NCBI RefSeq assembly: GCF_002288925.2
Contig: NW_022097996.1
Span: forward strand, 10,837,693 to 10,901,692
DNA from: Delphinapterus leucas
Lineage: Eukaryota; Chordata; Mammalia; Artiodactyla; Monodontidae
DNA length: 64,000 nt
Reading direction: 5' to 3'
Numbering within the stretch: position 1 is the first letter of the stretch; every line of letters begins with the position of its first letter. The position numbers and the translations under genes are program-made. The notes under the pieces were generated by a model that searched no databases, had not been told where the DNA came from, and saw only the letters and a program-made list of their open reading frames with translations. Shown one piece after another: positions 35,039-48,100 of this stretch.

Positions 35039-35109
35039 CAAAATTCGTAGATTTTAAAAATTAAATTCTAGCTATTGAAAATATACGGCTTCAGGATGTA
35101 CTTTGGTTT

Positions 35110-35215
35110 ACTGGCACTGCCTTTCCTAACGTGCTATGCGACATTGGACAAGTATCCTCACCTCTCTGAGCCTCTGTTTCCTCATCTGTAGAACATGGGA
35201 GTGACTCGGACTCCG
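35110..35215 (+). repeat. MIR SINE
   Basis: gacattggacaagtatcctc and ctctgtttcctcatctgtag. Confidence 0.65.
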
Positions 35216-35295
35216 CCATTTCCCAAGCCTCAGGATTTAGCCTGCCATGCTTTTCCTTGTATTAACTTCACCAATCCACCTCTTTCCTTATGTAT

Positions 35296-35880
35296 CAGAC
35301 AGGGTGCTCCAGAGAAATAGAACCAATGTATATGTTTATGTCAGACTGATTTCAAGGAGTTGTCTCAAGCCTGAAATCTGTAGGGCAGCCCCACAGGCTG
35401 GAAACTCAGCCAGGAGCTCTTGAGACAGAACTTATTCTCCCAGAAACCTCAAGTTTTTGTTTTCAATAAGGGCTTTCAGTTGATTGCATGAAGACCACGT
35501 CCATTTTTTATTTTTATTTTTATTTTTTTTGCGGTACGCGGGCCTCTCACTGCTGTGGCCTATCCTATTGCGGAGCACAGGCTCCGGACGCGCAGGCTCA
35601 GTGGCCATGGCCCACGGGCCCAGCCGCTCCGCGGCATGTGGGATCCCCCCCCGGACCAGGGCACGAACCCGCATCCCCTGCATCGGCAGGCGTACTCCCA
35701 ACCACTGTGCCACCAGGGAAGCCCGCACGTACATTTTTGAGGGTAATTTCCTTTAGTTTAGTCAACTCATGGTAGATGTTAAGTGTATTCACAAAATACC
35801 TCTTTCAGAACAGCACTTAAGTCGGTGTTTGATGAAACAATTCAGACTGTAGCCCAGTAAGTTGACACATACCTACTGTC
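35296..35880. repeat. Old interspersed repeat, copy B, split by a SINE
   Basis: Begins tatcagacagggtgctccag and ends agttgacacatacctact, like copy A at 2342. A SINE (35505-35724) interrupts it. Confidence 0.65.
35505..35724 (-). mobile_element. CHR-1-type SINE, minus strand, nested
   Basis: gcggtacgcgggcctctcac to caccagggaagcc; target duplications acgtccattttt and acgtacattttt. Inserted in copy B of the older repeat. Confidence 0.95.
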
Positions 35881-37160
35881 CACACCTGGTGGCGGTGAGT
35901 GGGGCTGCTTTCATGGGTGCTCGGCCTGTGCAGCGATCAGAAGGGCCCCATGCTTGTTTTAATGCCCTGCTGTCACCCTTTTGAAATCTTTTTTTTTTTC
36001 AGTTGAAGTATAGTTGCCCTCGTGAAATTCTTAATCGTTTTGTGCTGGGCCCTGTGAACTACACAGCTGGTCCTGCTGAAGGGGTAGCTCTTGCCCTCGA
36101 GGCCGTGGACTTAGGTCTTGAGCCAGCCTCTCTGGGGAAGTTGAGTCCAAGTGGACTGGCCAGGTGTCTGTGGCTGTACCATTTCCCTTACACTCCATTA
36201 CACACTCCCTGGTATTGCTATTTCATGCCCTATGCACATTAGTCTTGTTTCCCTGAATTCAAATATAAATTTCTTTACTTTCATTGGGGTAAAAATATAT
36301 ATAACATAAAATGTACCATTTTAAGCATTTTTCAGTGTACAGTTCAGTGGCATTAAGTACATTCACTTTATTGTGAAACCATCACTCCCATCCGTCCCCA
36401 GAATTTTTCATCTTCCCCAACTGAAACCCTGTACCAGTTAAACACTATCTCCTACTCTCCCTCCCTCCCAGCCCCTGCCACCCACTGTTCTACCTTCTGT
36501 CTCTGCGAATCTGACTACTGTAGGTACCTCATGTAATTGGAACTGTACAGCATTTCTCTTTTTGTGACTGTCCTATTTCACATAGCAGAATATTCTCAAG
36601 GCTCATTAATTGTAGCGTATATCAAAGTTTCCTTCCTTCTTAAGCCTGAGTAATAGTCCATTGTATGTATATTCCACAATTTATGCAGTCATCCATCAGT
36701 GGACATTTGGGTTGCTTCTACATTTTGGCAACTGTGAATAATGCTGCTATGAACATGGGTGTGCAAATATCTCTTTTGAGTCCCTGCTTCCTGTCCTTCT
36801 GGGTATGTGCCCAGAAGTGGAATTGCTGGATCATGTGGTAATTCTATGTTTAGCTTTCTGAGGAACTTCCATACCATTTTCCACGGCAGCTGCACCATTT
36901 CATTTCCACCAGCAATGCACAAGGATTCCAATTTCTCCAGGTCCTCGACAACACTTGTTATTTTCTGTTATTATTGTTTTGATAATAGTGGTCCTAATGG
37001 GTGTAAAGTGATATCTCATGGTGATTTCATTTTCATTTCCCTAGTGATTAGTGATGTGCAGCCTCTTTTCATGTGCTTACTGATCATTTGTGTATCTTCT
37101 TTGGATAAATGTGTATTCAAGTCCTTTGTCCATGTTTTGTTTAAAGGAATTTTGCCTTGT

Positions 37161-37446
37161 AAAAAAATTTATTTATTTATTTTTGGCTGTGTTCGGTCTT
37201 CGTTTGTGTGCGAGGGCTTTCTCTAGTTGCGGCGAGTGGCGGCCACTCTTCATCGCGGTGCGCGGGCCTCTCACTGTCGCGGCCTCTGTTGTTGGGGAGC
37301 ACAGGCTCCAGAGGCGCAGGCTCAGTAGTTGTGGCTTACGGGGCTAGTTGCTCCGCGGCATGTGGGATCCTCCTAGACCAGGGCTCGAACCCGTGTCCCC
37401 TGCATTGGCAGGCGGATTGTCAACCACTGCACCACCAGGGAGGCCC
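37161..37446 (-). mobile_element. CHR-2-type SINE, minus strand
   Basis: ttggctgtgttcggtcttcg to caccagggaggcccc. Lies inside the L1 fragment. Confidence 0.93.
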
Positions 37447-37457
37447 CTTTGTCCATT

Positions 37458-37656
37458 TTTTGTTTGTTTGTTTGTTTTTGCAGTACGCGGGCCTCTCACT
37501 GCTGTGGCCTCTCCAGCCGCGGAGCAACAGGCTCCAGACGCGCAGGCCCAGCGGCCATGGCTCACGGGCCCAGGCACTCCGCGATATGTGGGATCCTCCC
37601 GGACCGGGTCACGAACCCGTGTCTCCTGCATCGGCAGACAGACTCCCAACCAGTGC
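37458..37656 (-). mobile_element. CHR-1-type SINE, minus strand, head truncated
   Basis: gcagtacgcgggcctctcac to cccaaccagtgccc; the terminal caccagggaag is missing. The flank cctttgtccattttt is repeated on both sides, as a target duplication. Confidence 0.92.
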
Positions 37657-37789
37657 CCTTTGTCCATTTTTGATCAGTTGTTTTTGTGTTGTTGAGGAGT
37701 TCTTATATAGTCTGCGTATTAACCTCTTATGAAACATATGATTAAAATATACATTTCTGGATGCCAGGAACCTGTCTTAAGGTTCTTTT

Positions 37790-38104
37790 TATAAAAATAA
37801 ATTTAGTTATTTAATTTTTGGCTGCATTGGGTCCTTGTTGCCGCGCACGGGCTTTCTTTTAGTTGCAGTGAGCAGGGGCTACTCTTCGTTGTGGTGCGTG
37901 GGCTTCTCACTGCGGTGGCTTCTCTTGTTGTGAGCATGGGCTCTAGGTGTGCGGGGTTCAGTAACTGTGGCACTTGGGCTCAGTACTTGTGGCTCATGGG
38001 CTCAGTTGCTCCGAGGCATGTGGGATCTTCCTGAACCAGGGCTCGAACCTGTGTCCCCTGCATCGGCAGGCGGATTCTTAACCACTGCGCCACCAGGAAA
38101 GCCC
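37790..38104 (-). mobile_element. CHR-2-type SINE, minus strand
   Basis: tttggctgcattgggtcctt to caccaggaaagcccc; target duplications ttaaggttctttt and ttaaggtcctttt. Confidence 0.93.
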
Positions 38105-38344
38105 CTTAAGGTCCTTTTAATTCCCCCAAAGCACTTGGCACCTTGTAGATGTTCAACAAGAGCCTGGTGAAAGAATAGCCACAAAGTGTGGTAGGTCAGA
38201 GGCAGCTCGAAACTAAGTTTGCAGGAGGGATATGAAGAGCATTTTCCAGGCAAGTCCGAGACCCGTTACCTCTGGAAGGCAGTCGGGGAATCAGGGAGCC
38301 CCCTGCTCCCAAAGGATTACCTTGGAGATGAAGAGGAGGGAGCA

Positions 38345-39134
38345 GAGATTGAATGAACTCTTGGCCTTTATTAAAAAGAAGGCAAGGAGAGTCCCACTCC
38401 CCAAACATCCCCTGGAATAGACACACTGTAGGTCGGGCTATGGGAGGTCAGATGGACAGGTGGACCCTCTGGAAGAGGGCAGTCCCAGGGCAGGGGGCAC
38501 GCACCTGAGCATCTGAAAGACCCTCGAGAGTGAAAGAAAGCAGAGCACAGCACACACGACCTCTGTGCCCAAACACTTGCCAGGGGGACCCCTCCCTGCA
38601 AGGGTGGGCAAGGGATCCCTGGAGCTCCGGACACCCAACCAGCGGGTGGAACCTGTGAAAGGCTGAATCCTGACCTCCTAGACACAGAACATTTGGGGGC
38701 TTCTCTGTCTTCTGGGAAACAGCATGTGGTGATTGCAGGCTTGGGCTGAAAGGATGCGGCTGAAGAGGTAAATGGGGATTTGGTGCTCTTCCTTACATGG
38801 GGTTCCTGTGAGGATGAGGGAAGTGGGAGCTGCCCAGATCCAGACTCCTTACTCTGGGTTAGAGCAGCTGTGGGCACCGCGGCAGAGCGCCTGGGGGAAG
38901 AGGTCTGTTCCCCATCAGGCCAGAGGGACGCTGAGCCTTCAACCTCATGGGAAGTGGGCCTGGGGAATGGGATGGGGTGGGCTTGACTTGTTTTCTGTTT
39001 GTGCTTCAGTAGAACACCTTCTCCAGATACACATTCAGGAACATCCCCGAGGGGTCCAGCTTTTCTCGGATGGCACAGAACTTCGGAAAGGCAGGATACA
39101 TTTTCTCGAAGTCCTTCCGGGTGCAGTTGTGGGC
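38345..39134 (-). CDS. GULO: GULO exon 12: C-terminus, stop and 3' UTR
   Basis: The coding part is 39134-39006: 42 codons starting [16 protein letters not shown] and ending EKVFY, then TGA at 39008-39006, exactly where the rat enzyme ends. The 3' UTR extends about 660 nt to the poly(A) signal. Long open frames in other phases cover the UTR and are not genes. Confidence 0.92.
38367..38372 (-). promoter_or_regulatory. GULO: GULO poly(A) signal AATAAA (minus strand)
   Basis: The plus strand reads tttatt in ggcctttattaaaaag, i.e. AATAAA on the coding strand, about 635 nt after the GULO stop. It is the first canonical hexamer on that strand after the stop that I noticed, so it is the likely 3' end. 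Confidence 0.7.
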
Positions 39135-42100
39135 CTGAGGAAGCAACCAGATACAACAGGCCTCGTTCCCTGGAACCAGCATTGCAGCGGAGCTGCAAAC
39201 AGGCCCCCACGTCTGGATGCCTGCATGTGTGACGCTGCTACCCCCAGGCACACACAAGCACATACATGCATGCATTCATTCACATGCACCAATAATGTAG
39301 AGACCCAAAGAGGAGGGAGGAAGTTCTTGGAAAGTAAAGAAGGAAGGTGTTAAAATGCAGCATTAAACTTCCCATTCCCTTTGCCACCTGGCAGTGGGTG
39401 AGTGGAGAGGGCTCTGGCCCCAATTCAACTGCTAATTAGTAAGTAAGTCCTGTCACCTCTGAGAGACCCCTAGTTTCCTGTCTGTTAAATAGACCCACCG
39501 CCTTATCCTGCTCGTAGGGTTACTATGAGAATTAAATAAAATGAAAGGTGAGGAAGTTTTCTGAAAACTCAGAGAATTAGTCACTGGGCTGTTGGAACAT
39601 GAATGCAGAGGGAAGATGGTCTGGTTAGGATCGTGGGGGCCCTCCTTCCTGTCACTTGCTCAGCCCAAGTTTCCCCACATCTAAGCCTTGGGCAGGCAGG
39701 GCAACTGGGAGGAGAGGCGCCCTCTGGTGGAAGCCTCAGCTCACAGCAGCTGCCCAGCTGACAACCCCCATGAAACATCCTACCTTGGCCCAGTGGGGCC
39801 TGCCCCCCACCTTCTTCATGATGGTCTCGTAGGCCAGCCAGTAGTCCAGCCGCGGCACGTCCTTGCCGTAGGGCCTGGGGAGGGGGCAGAAGGAGGTGAG
39901 GCCCTGTCTCTGCTTTGCACGGTCCCACCCACTGTTATTAGGCACCTTGCCTGTGCCCTCAGGACATGGACAGCAGTGACCCAGCACCTTGAGGGCTTCT
40001 GCTCAGAAGGATTTGGAAAAGGTTTACATCCTCTTGCATATTTTTTAACTGGCCACTGAAAGTTGTCATGAGTTTAAATAATTTTAAAGATTTGTGTGTG
40101 TGTGTGTATGTATGTATATATATATATACATACACACACACACATATATATGTATGTATATTTATATACTCATGTAGCTTGAAGATTTCAATTTTAAATC
40201 TAAATATTTTAAAATGTAAATTAAAAAAATTTAATGTAAAGATTACTTTAAGGAGATATATATATATATATATGTATATATACACACACACACAAACCTT
40301 AAAAATAAATATTTGTATCAGAATCCCCTCATTGATGTATGGAAAGCATGGCCATATAACCTAGTTGGTCAGTCCTGCAAAGTCAGATTTACTGACAGAA
40401 AAAGTCGAAGTCAGAGCTTTAAAAAATTCAAATGTTATGATGCAGCCCCATGGCAACTTTCTCACTTCTGAATTTACATGCACAGGTAGGGATAAGATAG
40501 ACAGACAGATGTGGATGAGGCTGGCTGCAAGTCTGTCCCTACATGAAATAAGCCTCCTCTCATTCAGTACGTGTTTCAGAAACTCTCTTCTGGCTTCAGG
40601 GACTCCCGCCAGGACAGCGCCTTCTTGAATTGTCCCTTGGGATCCCTTGAGTTTGGGGTTTTTTACATGCTGGAGAAATACAGCATAGTAAGATTCAGGC
40701 TGGGAGAGAGTATATTTGTCTTTTGCAAAGTCAGAGAAGGGCTATTATCAATGGAGGATGGGAAGGAAGGAAGACATGTCTTAGGCAGGAAGTTTTAGAA
40801 AAGAGAAGCTTCTTAAACCGTCCATGCCTGTAAGCCTCATACAAGAGATTACTGTGCAACTAATCAGGAAAAAGATAACGCAGTCATGAGGTTAAGGTAT
40901 CGGCACAGGGCCTGGTGGAGCCGGTTAAGATGGACAAATGCATCCAGGCCTGATTCTCTTTTTGGCTGAACTGAAACCTGGCCTCAGAATCCTTCTCGAC
41001 ACAGTGCCAGGCTCTCGGAATCAATGACTAGGGCAGGCACATGAGATAGCATAGACTTGTCATTCAGTAATATCAGCTTCACAAGTAGTAGCTATGCATA
41101 TTAACATTAACATTACTATTACATATTCATTAATATTAATGACTGCATTAACATAACATAGGCTAGAAAGGGTGGTTGTAGGAACTCGAAGGAGAGAAAG
41201 ACGATTTTCTGTGGCCAGGATCAGGGAAGTCTCCCGGGAGAAGGTGGTGTTTGAACTGGACTTGAAAGCTGGGAAAGGAGAGGGGTCCCTTCGAAGCAGG
41301 GTGGCAGGGTGGGGGTAGGGAGCCCAGCCCCACCCTGCCCCCTCCACGAGCTGCTCACCTGTACATGATGATGTTCATGTAGCAACTGTCGCGCTGGAAG
41401 CAGGGGCTCAGCAGGATGTCGTCCCCCCGGGTGAAGCGCACCTCCACGGGGTAGTGGGCCACCACCTTGGGGTGCGCCTCCAGCATGGCCTTCAGCTCCA
41501 GCAGGGCCTCCTTGGTCTTCTCTCTGCACTCGGCCCAGGGGGATGGAACCCAGACCTCAAGAAGGGGCCTCCTGAGCTCCCATGAGGCTCTGCACGGCTT
41601 CCCAGCCTTGAGGGCCTCGGGGATCCCGGTCCCCAGGAGGCCCCTTCCTCATGGCTGCTCTCAAAGTCCTCACAGAAGAGGAGACCTACCAACTGCTCCC
41701 AGCTCAGATCCCAGGGACCCCACCCAATCGGGGGCTCCCCTTGGGTCTCTGACCACAGCTGTCCCATGCCCCAGCCTCCTCTTTTTCAGACAGTCAGGTC
41801 ACTCTGATTCCAAGACTTCTACTTTTTCTAATAGTGCTTCCCCAAGAGTGTGGTGGCCTCAGCCCCTGAACATGGTAACAGAGGCACCCCTTAAGCCCTG
41901 GGCACCAACCCCCCCCCCCGCCTTTTCTTGAAGAGGGACAAAGAGGGGCAATTCAGAGAGAAAGCTGCAGTGATCTGGGCTACAGACCTAGCCTCAGTCC
42001 CGAGGGGGTGTGTCCCTAGGGACTGAGATGCAGAGTACCGGCCCCCAGCCTGCTCCATGGACTCAGCCGACGAGGGACAACGCAGGTGACAGTCTTTCAG

Positions 42101-45100
42101 AAAAACCAGATGCTGGCCAGCCTGCTGTTACCCAGCTGCATGGCTGGAGAGGAGCTGATGGGGAAAGCGGAGGGGATCCCCTGGCTGGTTTCCCTGAGAG
42201 TCACAATGGTGCAAGGGCACCAGATGGGGATTCAGAGCCTCCAGTTTGCCCCCCACTAATAACAGGTAGAACGGGGAGCCTGGTTGGCAGTGTACGTGCT
42301 AGGGCAGATCCCAAGGGAATCTGTTTGTTGCCGACCCACCCGCAGGCTGGCCCACACAGCCCCTACCTGGGGATGGCCCAGTCCTGCACGTGTTGCTTGA
42401 AGCGGCACTCGTAGGTGAAGATCTTGTGGCTGCGGTTGCAGTTTTCCTTCTTCCCATTGAACAGGAGCCAGAAGAAAAAGCGGTTGATCCAGCCCACGAG
42501 GCCTGGGAGGAAGGTGCTGGGGGGGCAGGGCAGAGGGGCCTGTGATCATCGTATTATCCAGCAGTGAGTGAGAGCTGGCTGTTTGCTGGGCGCCGGGCTG
42601 AGTCCTTTACAAACCAGGACTTCATTCTCCACATACTCTGCCATGTACGCTTACCTACAGCCTGGAAATCCCTCCAGGGAATGTGAATATCGCCCTCCAT
42701 CACTCTCTCCATGGCTGCCCCGTGATCCAGTTATGGATTTTATCTCACATTTTATCCCTCTCTTCCCCTTTAATGACTAGGTTATTTTCAGGGTTTGGGT
42801 TTGGTGAAAAACCCAAACTTTGATTAAAAAAAAAAAACACACGTAACATAAAATTTACCATCTTAACCATTGTTTAAGTGTACAGTTCAGTAGTGTTAAG
42901 TATATTCACATCGCTGTGTGGTGCATCTCCAGAATCTTGCAAAACTGAAGCTCTGTCCCCACTAAACAACAGCTCCCCATTGCGCCCTCCCTCCAGCCCC
43001 TGGCAACCTCCATTCTACTTCCTGTCTCGATGAATTCGACTACTCTGGGTGCCTCATAAAAGTGGAATCACACAATACTTGTCCTTTTATGTGTCTGGCT
43101 TAGTTCACTTAGCATAATGTTTTCAAGATTCATTCACATTGTAGCATGTGTCAGGATTTCCTTCCTTTTTAAGGCTGGATAGTATGCTGGTGTATGGACA
43201 TACCCCATTTTGTTTATCCAGTCATCCATCAGATACCTGTGTTGCTTCCACCTTTTGGCTGTTTTAATAATGCTGCTGTGAGCACAAGTGTGCAAATATC
43301 TCTTTGAAATCGTGCTTTCAGTTCTTTCTGATATATCCTCAGAAGTGGAATTGCTGGGTCATATGGAAATTCTATTTTTAAGTTTTTGAGAAACCTCCAT
43401 ACTGTTTTCCCTAGCGGTTGCACCATTTTACATTCCCACCAACAGCGCAAAAGGGTCCAATTTCTCCACATCCTCGCCAAAACCTGTCATTTTCGATGTA
43501 GTACCACCACATGCCACACCATAACAAAGGTCTTTGTACTTATATTCTTACCAGATTGTTGGGGCAAAGGGCAGGCAGAGTTTTAATTTCAGCAGGTTGC
43601 TGCCAGTTTAATTTCCATAAGGACTGTAGTAACTCACCCTCCTTCCACACCTGGCCATCCTGGGAGGACTTGATTGTTGTAAGCGGCCAGTGGGGGCCAG
43701 TGGCCTAGCATGGGGGCTGGGCTTATGGATTCTTGTGTTTGGAAATGAGCTGCCCAAGGAATTGCAAAGGGAAGGCTCTGCGCTTCTTGGGCCACGAAGG
43801 AGCTGTCACCTGGCTTTCTGCTCTGGGAAACTCATTCACCAAGTCACATTCTTCCAAATGTATACTTACACACACACACAGATTAAAGTTCATTTTTTTT
43901 GTCTTTATAAAAGAAATCAATTTTTACTGTAGATGTGTTGGGAAGCCAAGAAAGCAAAATCAGCCTTCTCCTTGCTTCTCCTTCTCCTGCAGGGGTTGGG
44001 AGGGTGAAAAGTACATGCTGCAGGGGTTGGAAGAGGAGGAGAATGCTGTCTCTCTCAAGGCAGATGCTCTCTGGTGTCCCAGGCCAGCATGGCCATGGGG
44101 CAGCTCCCACCGGCCCCAGGGCACCAGGCTGTTCTCAGCACAGGAGCTGAGCTTGGCCCTGGTCCTGGCTGACCCTCCAGGGATCTGTTCCCGAGAAAGC
44201 CTGTCTCTCTGTCCTGGTCAGCCAGGGCCAACACCATCACCCCTACAGTTGACCGCTACTGAACACCTCAAGGACAGGGACCAAGCTTTTCGTTAGCATT
44301 TCCTACACAAATACTATGAGCCTCCTCTAGGTGCCAGGTGTTCTTTGGGGCTCTGAGGATTGACAGGACAGACAGCATCCCTGCCCTCATGGGGCTATAG
44401 TGAGTCTGATCGCAAAGCAGCCATTAAGTCACCAGGTATCCAATCCATTATGTTAGTTTTCATTCCCGCATCCTTGGGCACATAATTCAGCGAGAGGCCC
44501 AGAGCTGCAGGGATGAGACTGGGTGGACGCAGTTTCCAGAAGACATGAAAAGGGGGGCCACATGGGCTGTGCTCAGAGGTCACGGAGCTCCCTCGGAGCA
44601 TCCGCCCTGGCTGGGATGTGCCAACTGTGATTTACAGCCCAATTTATTTAGATGCTCCCTGGGACCGGACTCCACAGACACAAGCACATAAAACTGCCAG
44701 GCTGCTGTGATGGAAGGGGAGAGAAGCTGGCTGGGCATTTTCCACTCTCACCCCTGATCCGTCATCGGATGGAGCGATGGCCTCTAGGTTGGGCTCACCG
44801 TCTTTAAAAAGACACCAGAGTCCTCAAGATAAAAGACTAGATGGCTACATTTGATAAAATTAAATACATCTACACATGATAAAACACCATGAAAGTGAAA
44901 GATAAGACACCAACAGGGAGAAGGTGACGCAACACACATAACCAGAAAAGGGCTGGTGCTCAAGATACATGTAAATAAAGCTGTACAAAGCACTAAGAAA
45001 AAACCCAATTTTTTAAAAGAACAAAGTGCGTAAATGGGCACCTCACAGAAGAGAAATCTGAAAGATCAATGAACTGAAAAGCTGGGCAACCTTATTAATA

Positions 45101-48100
45101 ATCAGGGAAATGAGAATTAAAAACCATAATGAGGTACCATTTAACACATAGCACACAGAAATTTAAAAGCCTGACAGGTCCAATTTTGTGCAGCTTATGG
45201 AGGACAGAGAACCTTACAGTGCTTGGCAGTTAACTTGGTATTACTACTTAGGAGAATAACTTGATCTTATAAAACGAAAGATGCTTATACTTGGTGACCC
45301 AGGAATTCCACTCATGATTATATACTCAAGACATCAGAAGCAATTTTCCAGAATGCTCACAGGAACGTTGTTTGTAATGGACAAAAATATTCCTGGAGAC
45401 AGCCCAAATATCCATCAACAAGAGCATGGATACATACATCGTGGTAAATGCGTACGGTGAAAAAGGACTACTTACAGCTATTCATATCAACATGGAAAAA
45501 TATCACTATCAAAGCTGAATTACCAATTTCTTCTTTCAGGATTCAGAAAACTACAGTATCGATAAAAGCAAGAGAATGATAAGCATAAAGTCTGGGGGGG
45601 TGGTTTACCTTTTTGGGGAGATACTGTGATCTGGGAGTTCCACCAAGAGGACTCCAATTTTACTAGTGTTGTCTCACTTCTTAATACGGTAGCAACAACA
45701 AGATGTGGGTGCTTACTATATTAGTCTTTATATTTTAAATTTGTGTTGCCTATATTATTTACATGTATGAAACATTTCAAACATCTTTATCTGATGCCAT
45801 TCCATGTCTTGGCTGGATACAGAGTCACCACTCAAGGCCCCATAAAACCTTCCCCATCACTCATAGTTACGTGTTTGGTGGCAGACATGGGGCCTGAGCC
45901 TGAGCACAGACTTCAGGCTGGGAAGGAGGTAAGAAACAGGACAATACGAAGCTTCACAACACCTGTGAGCCAGGGAGTGCGGCTTGGGCACTGGTATTTT
46001 TTAAAAAGCTCCCCAGGGTTGAAAACCCCTGCTCTGGACCCAGGAGACAGACCCAGTTTGCACAACTAGGTAGGATGTTGTTGTTCTGATGGACCACATC
46101 TGCAACAGTATATGGCAGGTGCTGGGAAAAGAGACACTTGCATTCCTACCTGATCCAGAGCAGGAACTCCAGTAAATAGAATCCAACAGCATAGTCCCAA
46201 AACCAGTTGGCTGAAGAGGAGGGAGGCTGGGAAGCAGAATTTGTGGTCAGTTTGGGGCCAGAGCTGAGTGTCTCCTTAGAGGGAGATGTGTCCCAGGAGA
46301 GGCTGTGTGTGTGTCATGGGGGAAGGGTGACCCACCTGCCAGGATGATTGAAAGCCTCACTTCCTACCGCTGATTCCCATGCCCTATCCCCTCGGTTTCA
46401 TGCTTTTTTTATATGTTCGTGTATTCATGTATTTTGCACAAGACAAAAATGCGCATCTGTCCCTCCTCTTCAGAGCCCACGAGCCGGGTGTCCAGCAATC
46501 ATCCTTTATGAACCCTACGCCAGCCCCTTATACACACAGTAGGTGTCCTGGCTTTTGCCTGACTTGTTCAATCAACAACATCCTAAGTGATGGTTTTGTT
46601 TTCTTCTGCTGAGAAGCAGCTTGTTTGCTAAGGTCACAGTGGGGAGACAAAACCAAGGGTTTCTTCACCTGTACGGTTGCGGGTGGGAAAGATGGGGGTG
46701 CTGGAGGGAAGGTGGGATGTATTAGCTGGCTTCTGAGGTCTAGCCCAGCTTCCTAGGACTCAGCCTATCCTGTCCTGCCCACACCTCTGTCCCCTGTTCC
46801 CCTGCCCCACATCTAGATTGTCTCTTGACCTCACCCCTACGCATCCCTCCCCGCAGACACATGGACCCTTACTGGGCCCACCTTCCTTCTTCCTTCCACC
46901 CTCTGGCCTTTTGTGCTTCTCTCCTCAGGCTCAGTGATGCTCACCCTTGCTTTTCCTCTCACCTCTCACGGCTCAACAGCACGATAACAGGCGTCAGGCG
47001 CCCTGGGAGCTGGCGGGAGGGTGGGGACGTGTGGGAATGGTGGGCTGTGTGTGAGGAGGGGAAGATGTCCCGGCTACCTTGTTGGTGTGGTCCTGGTAGA
47101 TGACGCTGACATTCTCGCTGTGCGGGAACCAGAGGAAGCGGAAGTATTCGGATTTTTTCAGGTGGCTGTCCAGGTTGTCAAGAACCTGTCCGAGGCAGGA
47201 GGGAGGAGTAGAGATTGTATTGGTCACAGGATGACGGTGGGGATGCTGGGAGCCAGAGCCCACCATCAAAAGAAAATACCTGAACTTGTCCTAACATTGC
47301 CAAATAGCACAGAATGTGTCTTATAAGATGCTGGCCGTTAACAATATCCACTTACAGGTGGACTTCCTTTAGTAACTTAGAGGACAAAAATGACCTCTCA
47401 TTTGTTCTGGCTTGAGTAATTACTATCTATGTAAGTTTGGGCAAGTGCCTCAGTTTCCTTATCTGTAAAGTGGGATTAATAACAGTACCTATGTCAGGAC
47501 TGTTATGAAGATTAAATGCATTAATGCTTAGAAAGTGCTTAAAACGGTGTCACAAGCTTGGTGAGCCCTGTACAGGTACGGGCTGCTGCTGCTACTCTTA
47601 CTCTTACATTGTCATTGTCATCATCGCTTATCCCCACAAGGCCTGACACGTCCAGGGCCCTCAATAAAATGGACAGGAGAGCCTTGCTCGAATATGGCTC
47701 ACCATTTGCACACGTGGAAATAACATTGCAGAGCAAATCATGTCTCCTTGACATCCATCAAGCGGATACAGGACAAGTTCTGAGCCAAAGCAGAGACGGG
47801 TTTGGGGTTTGACAGGCAGCCGGGAGGTAGGGGAGGAGCAGTGGTCTTGGAGTAAGTCCTGGATTCATGTCCTGGCTCCGCAGCTGCACGACCTTGCAGG
47901 AACCACATCCCCTGAGCCTTGGCTTTCCCACCAATAACATGTGGGCACTTGTGCAGATGAAATGAAATGACCTATGCTGAAGCTTCCGAGTTGAGTGCCT
48001 GCCACGTGGCCTGTGCCAAGTGGAGAGTCTTGTTTCTGAATGTGAGCAATGCTGCCACACATTTAGGGCCCCGGCCCTATTCCCCACCTGCCGAGTTCTC

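Larger units (their letters stand above)
36260..37745 (-). mobile_element. Old L1 ORF2 3' fragment, antisense, split by SINEs
   Basis: The minus strand codes a broken L1 reverse-transcriptase C-terminus at 36689-36931 (KLNIELPHDPAIPLLGTYP). The 3' part lies at 36.28-36.68 kb. Two SINEs at 37161-37446 and 37458-37656 separate the segment at 37657-37745. Confidence 0.85.

Noticed and set aside
38371..39210. 279-codon open frame on the minus strand
   Set aside because: It overlaps GULO exon 12 in another phase and continues through the 3' UTR. The GULO frame there is conserved and ends at TGA 39008-39006; the other frame resembles nothing.
36689..43480. Minus-strand frames at 36689-36931 and 43229-43480 with similar protein
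   Set aside because: Both encode the end of L1 ORF2 (DPAIPLL motif) and are broken. They are L1 remnants, not host genes.
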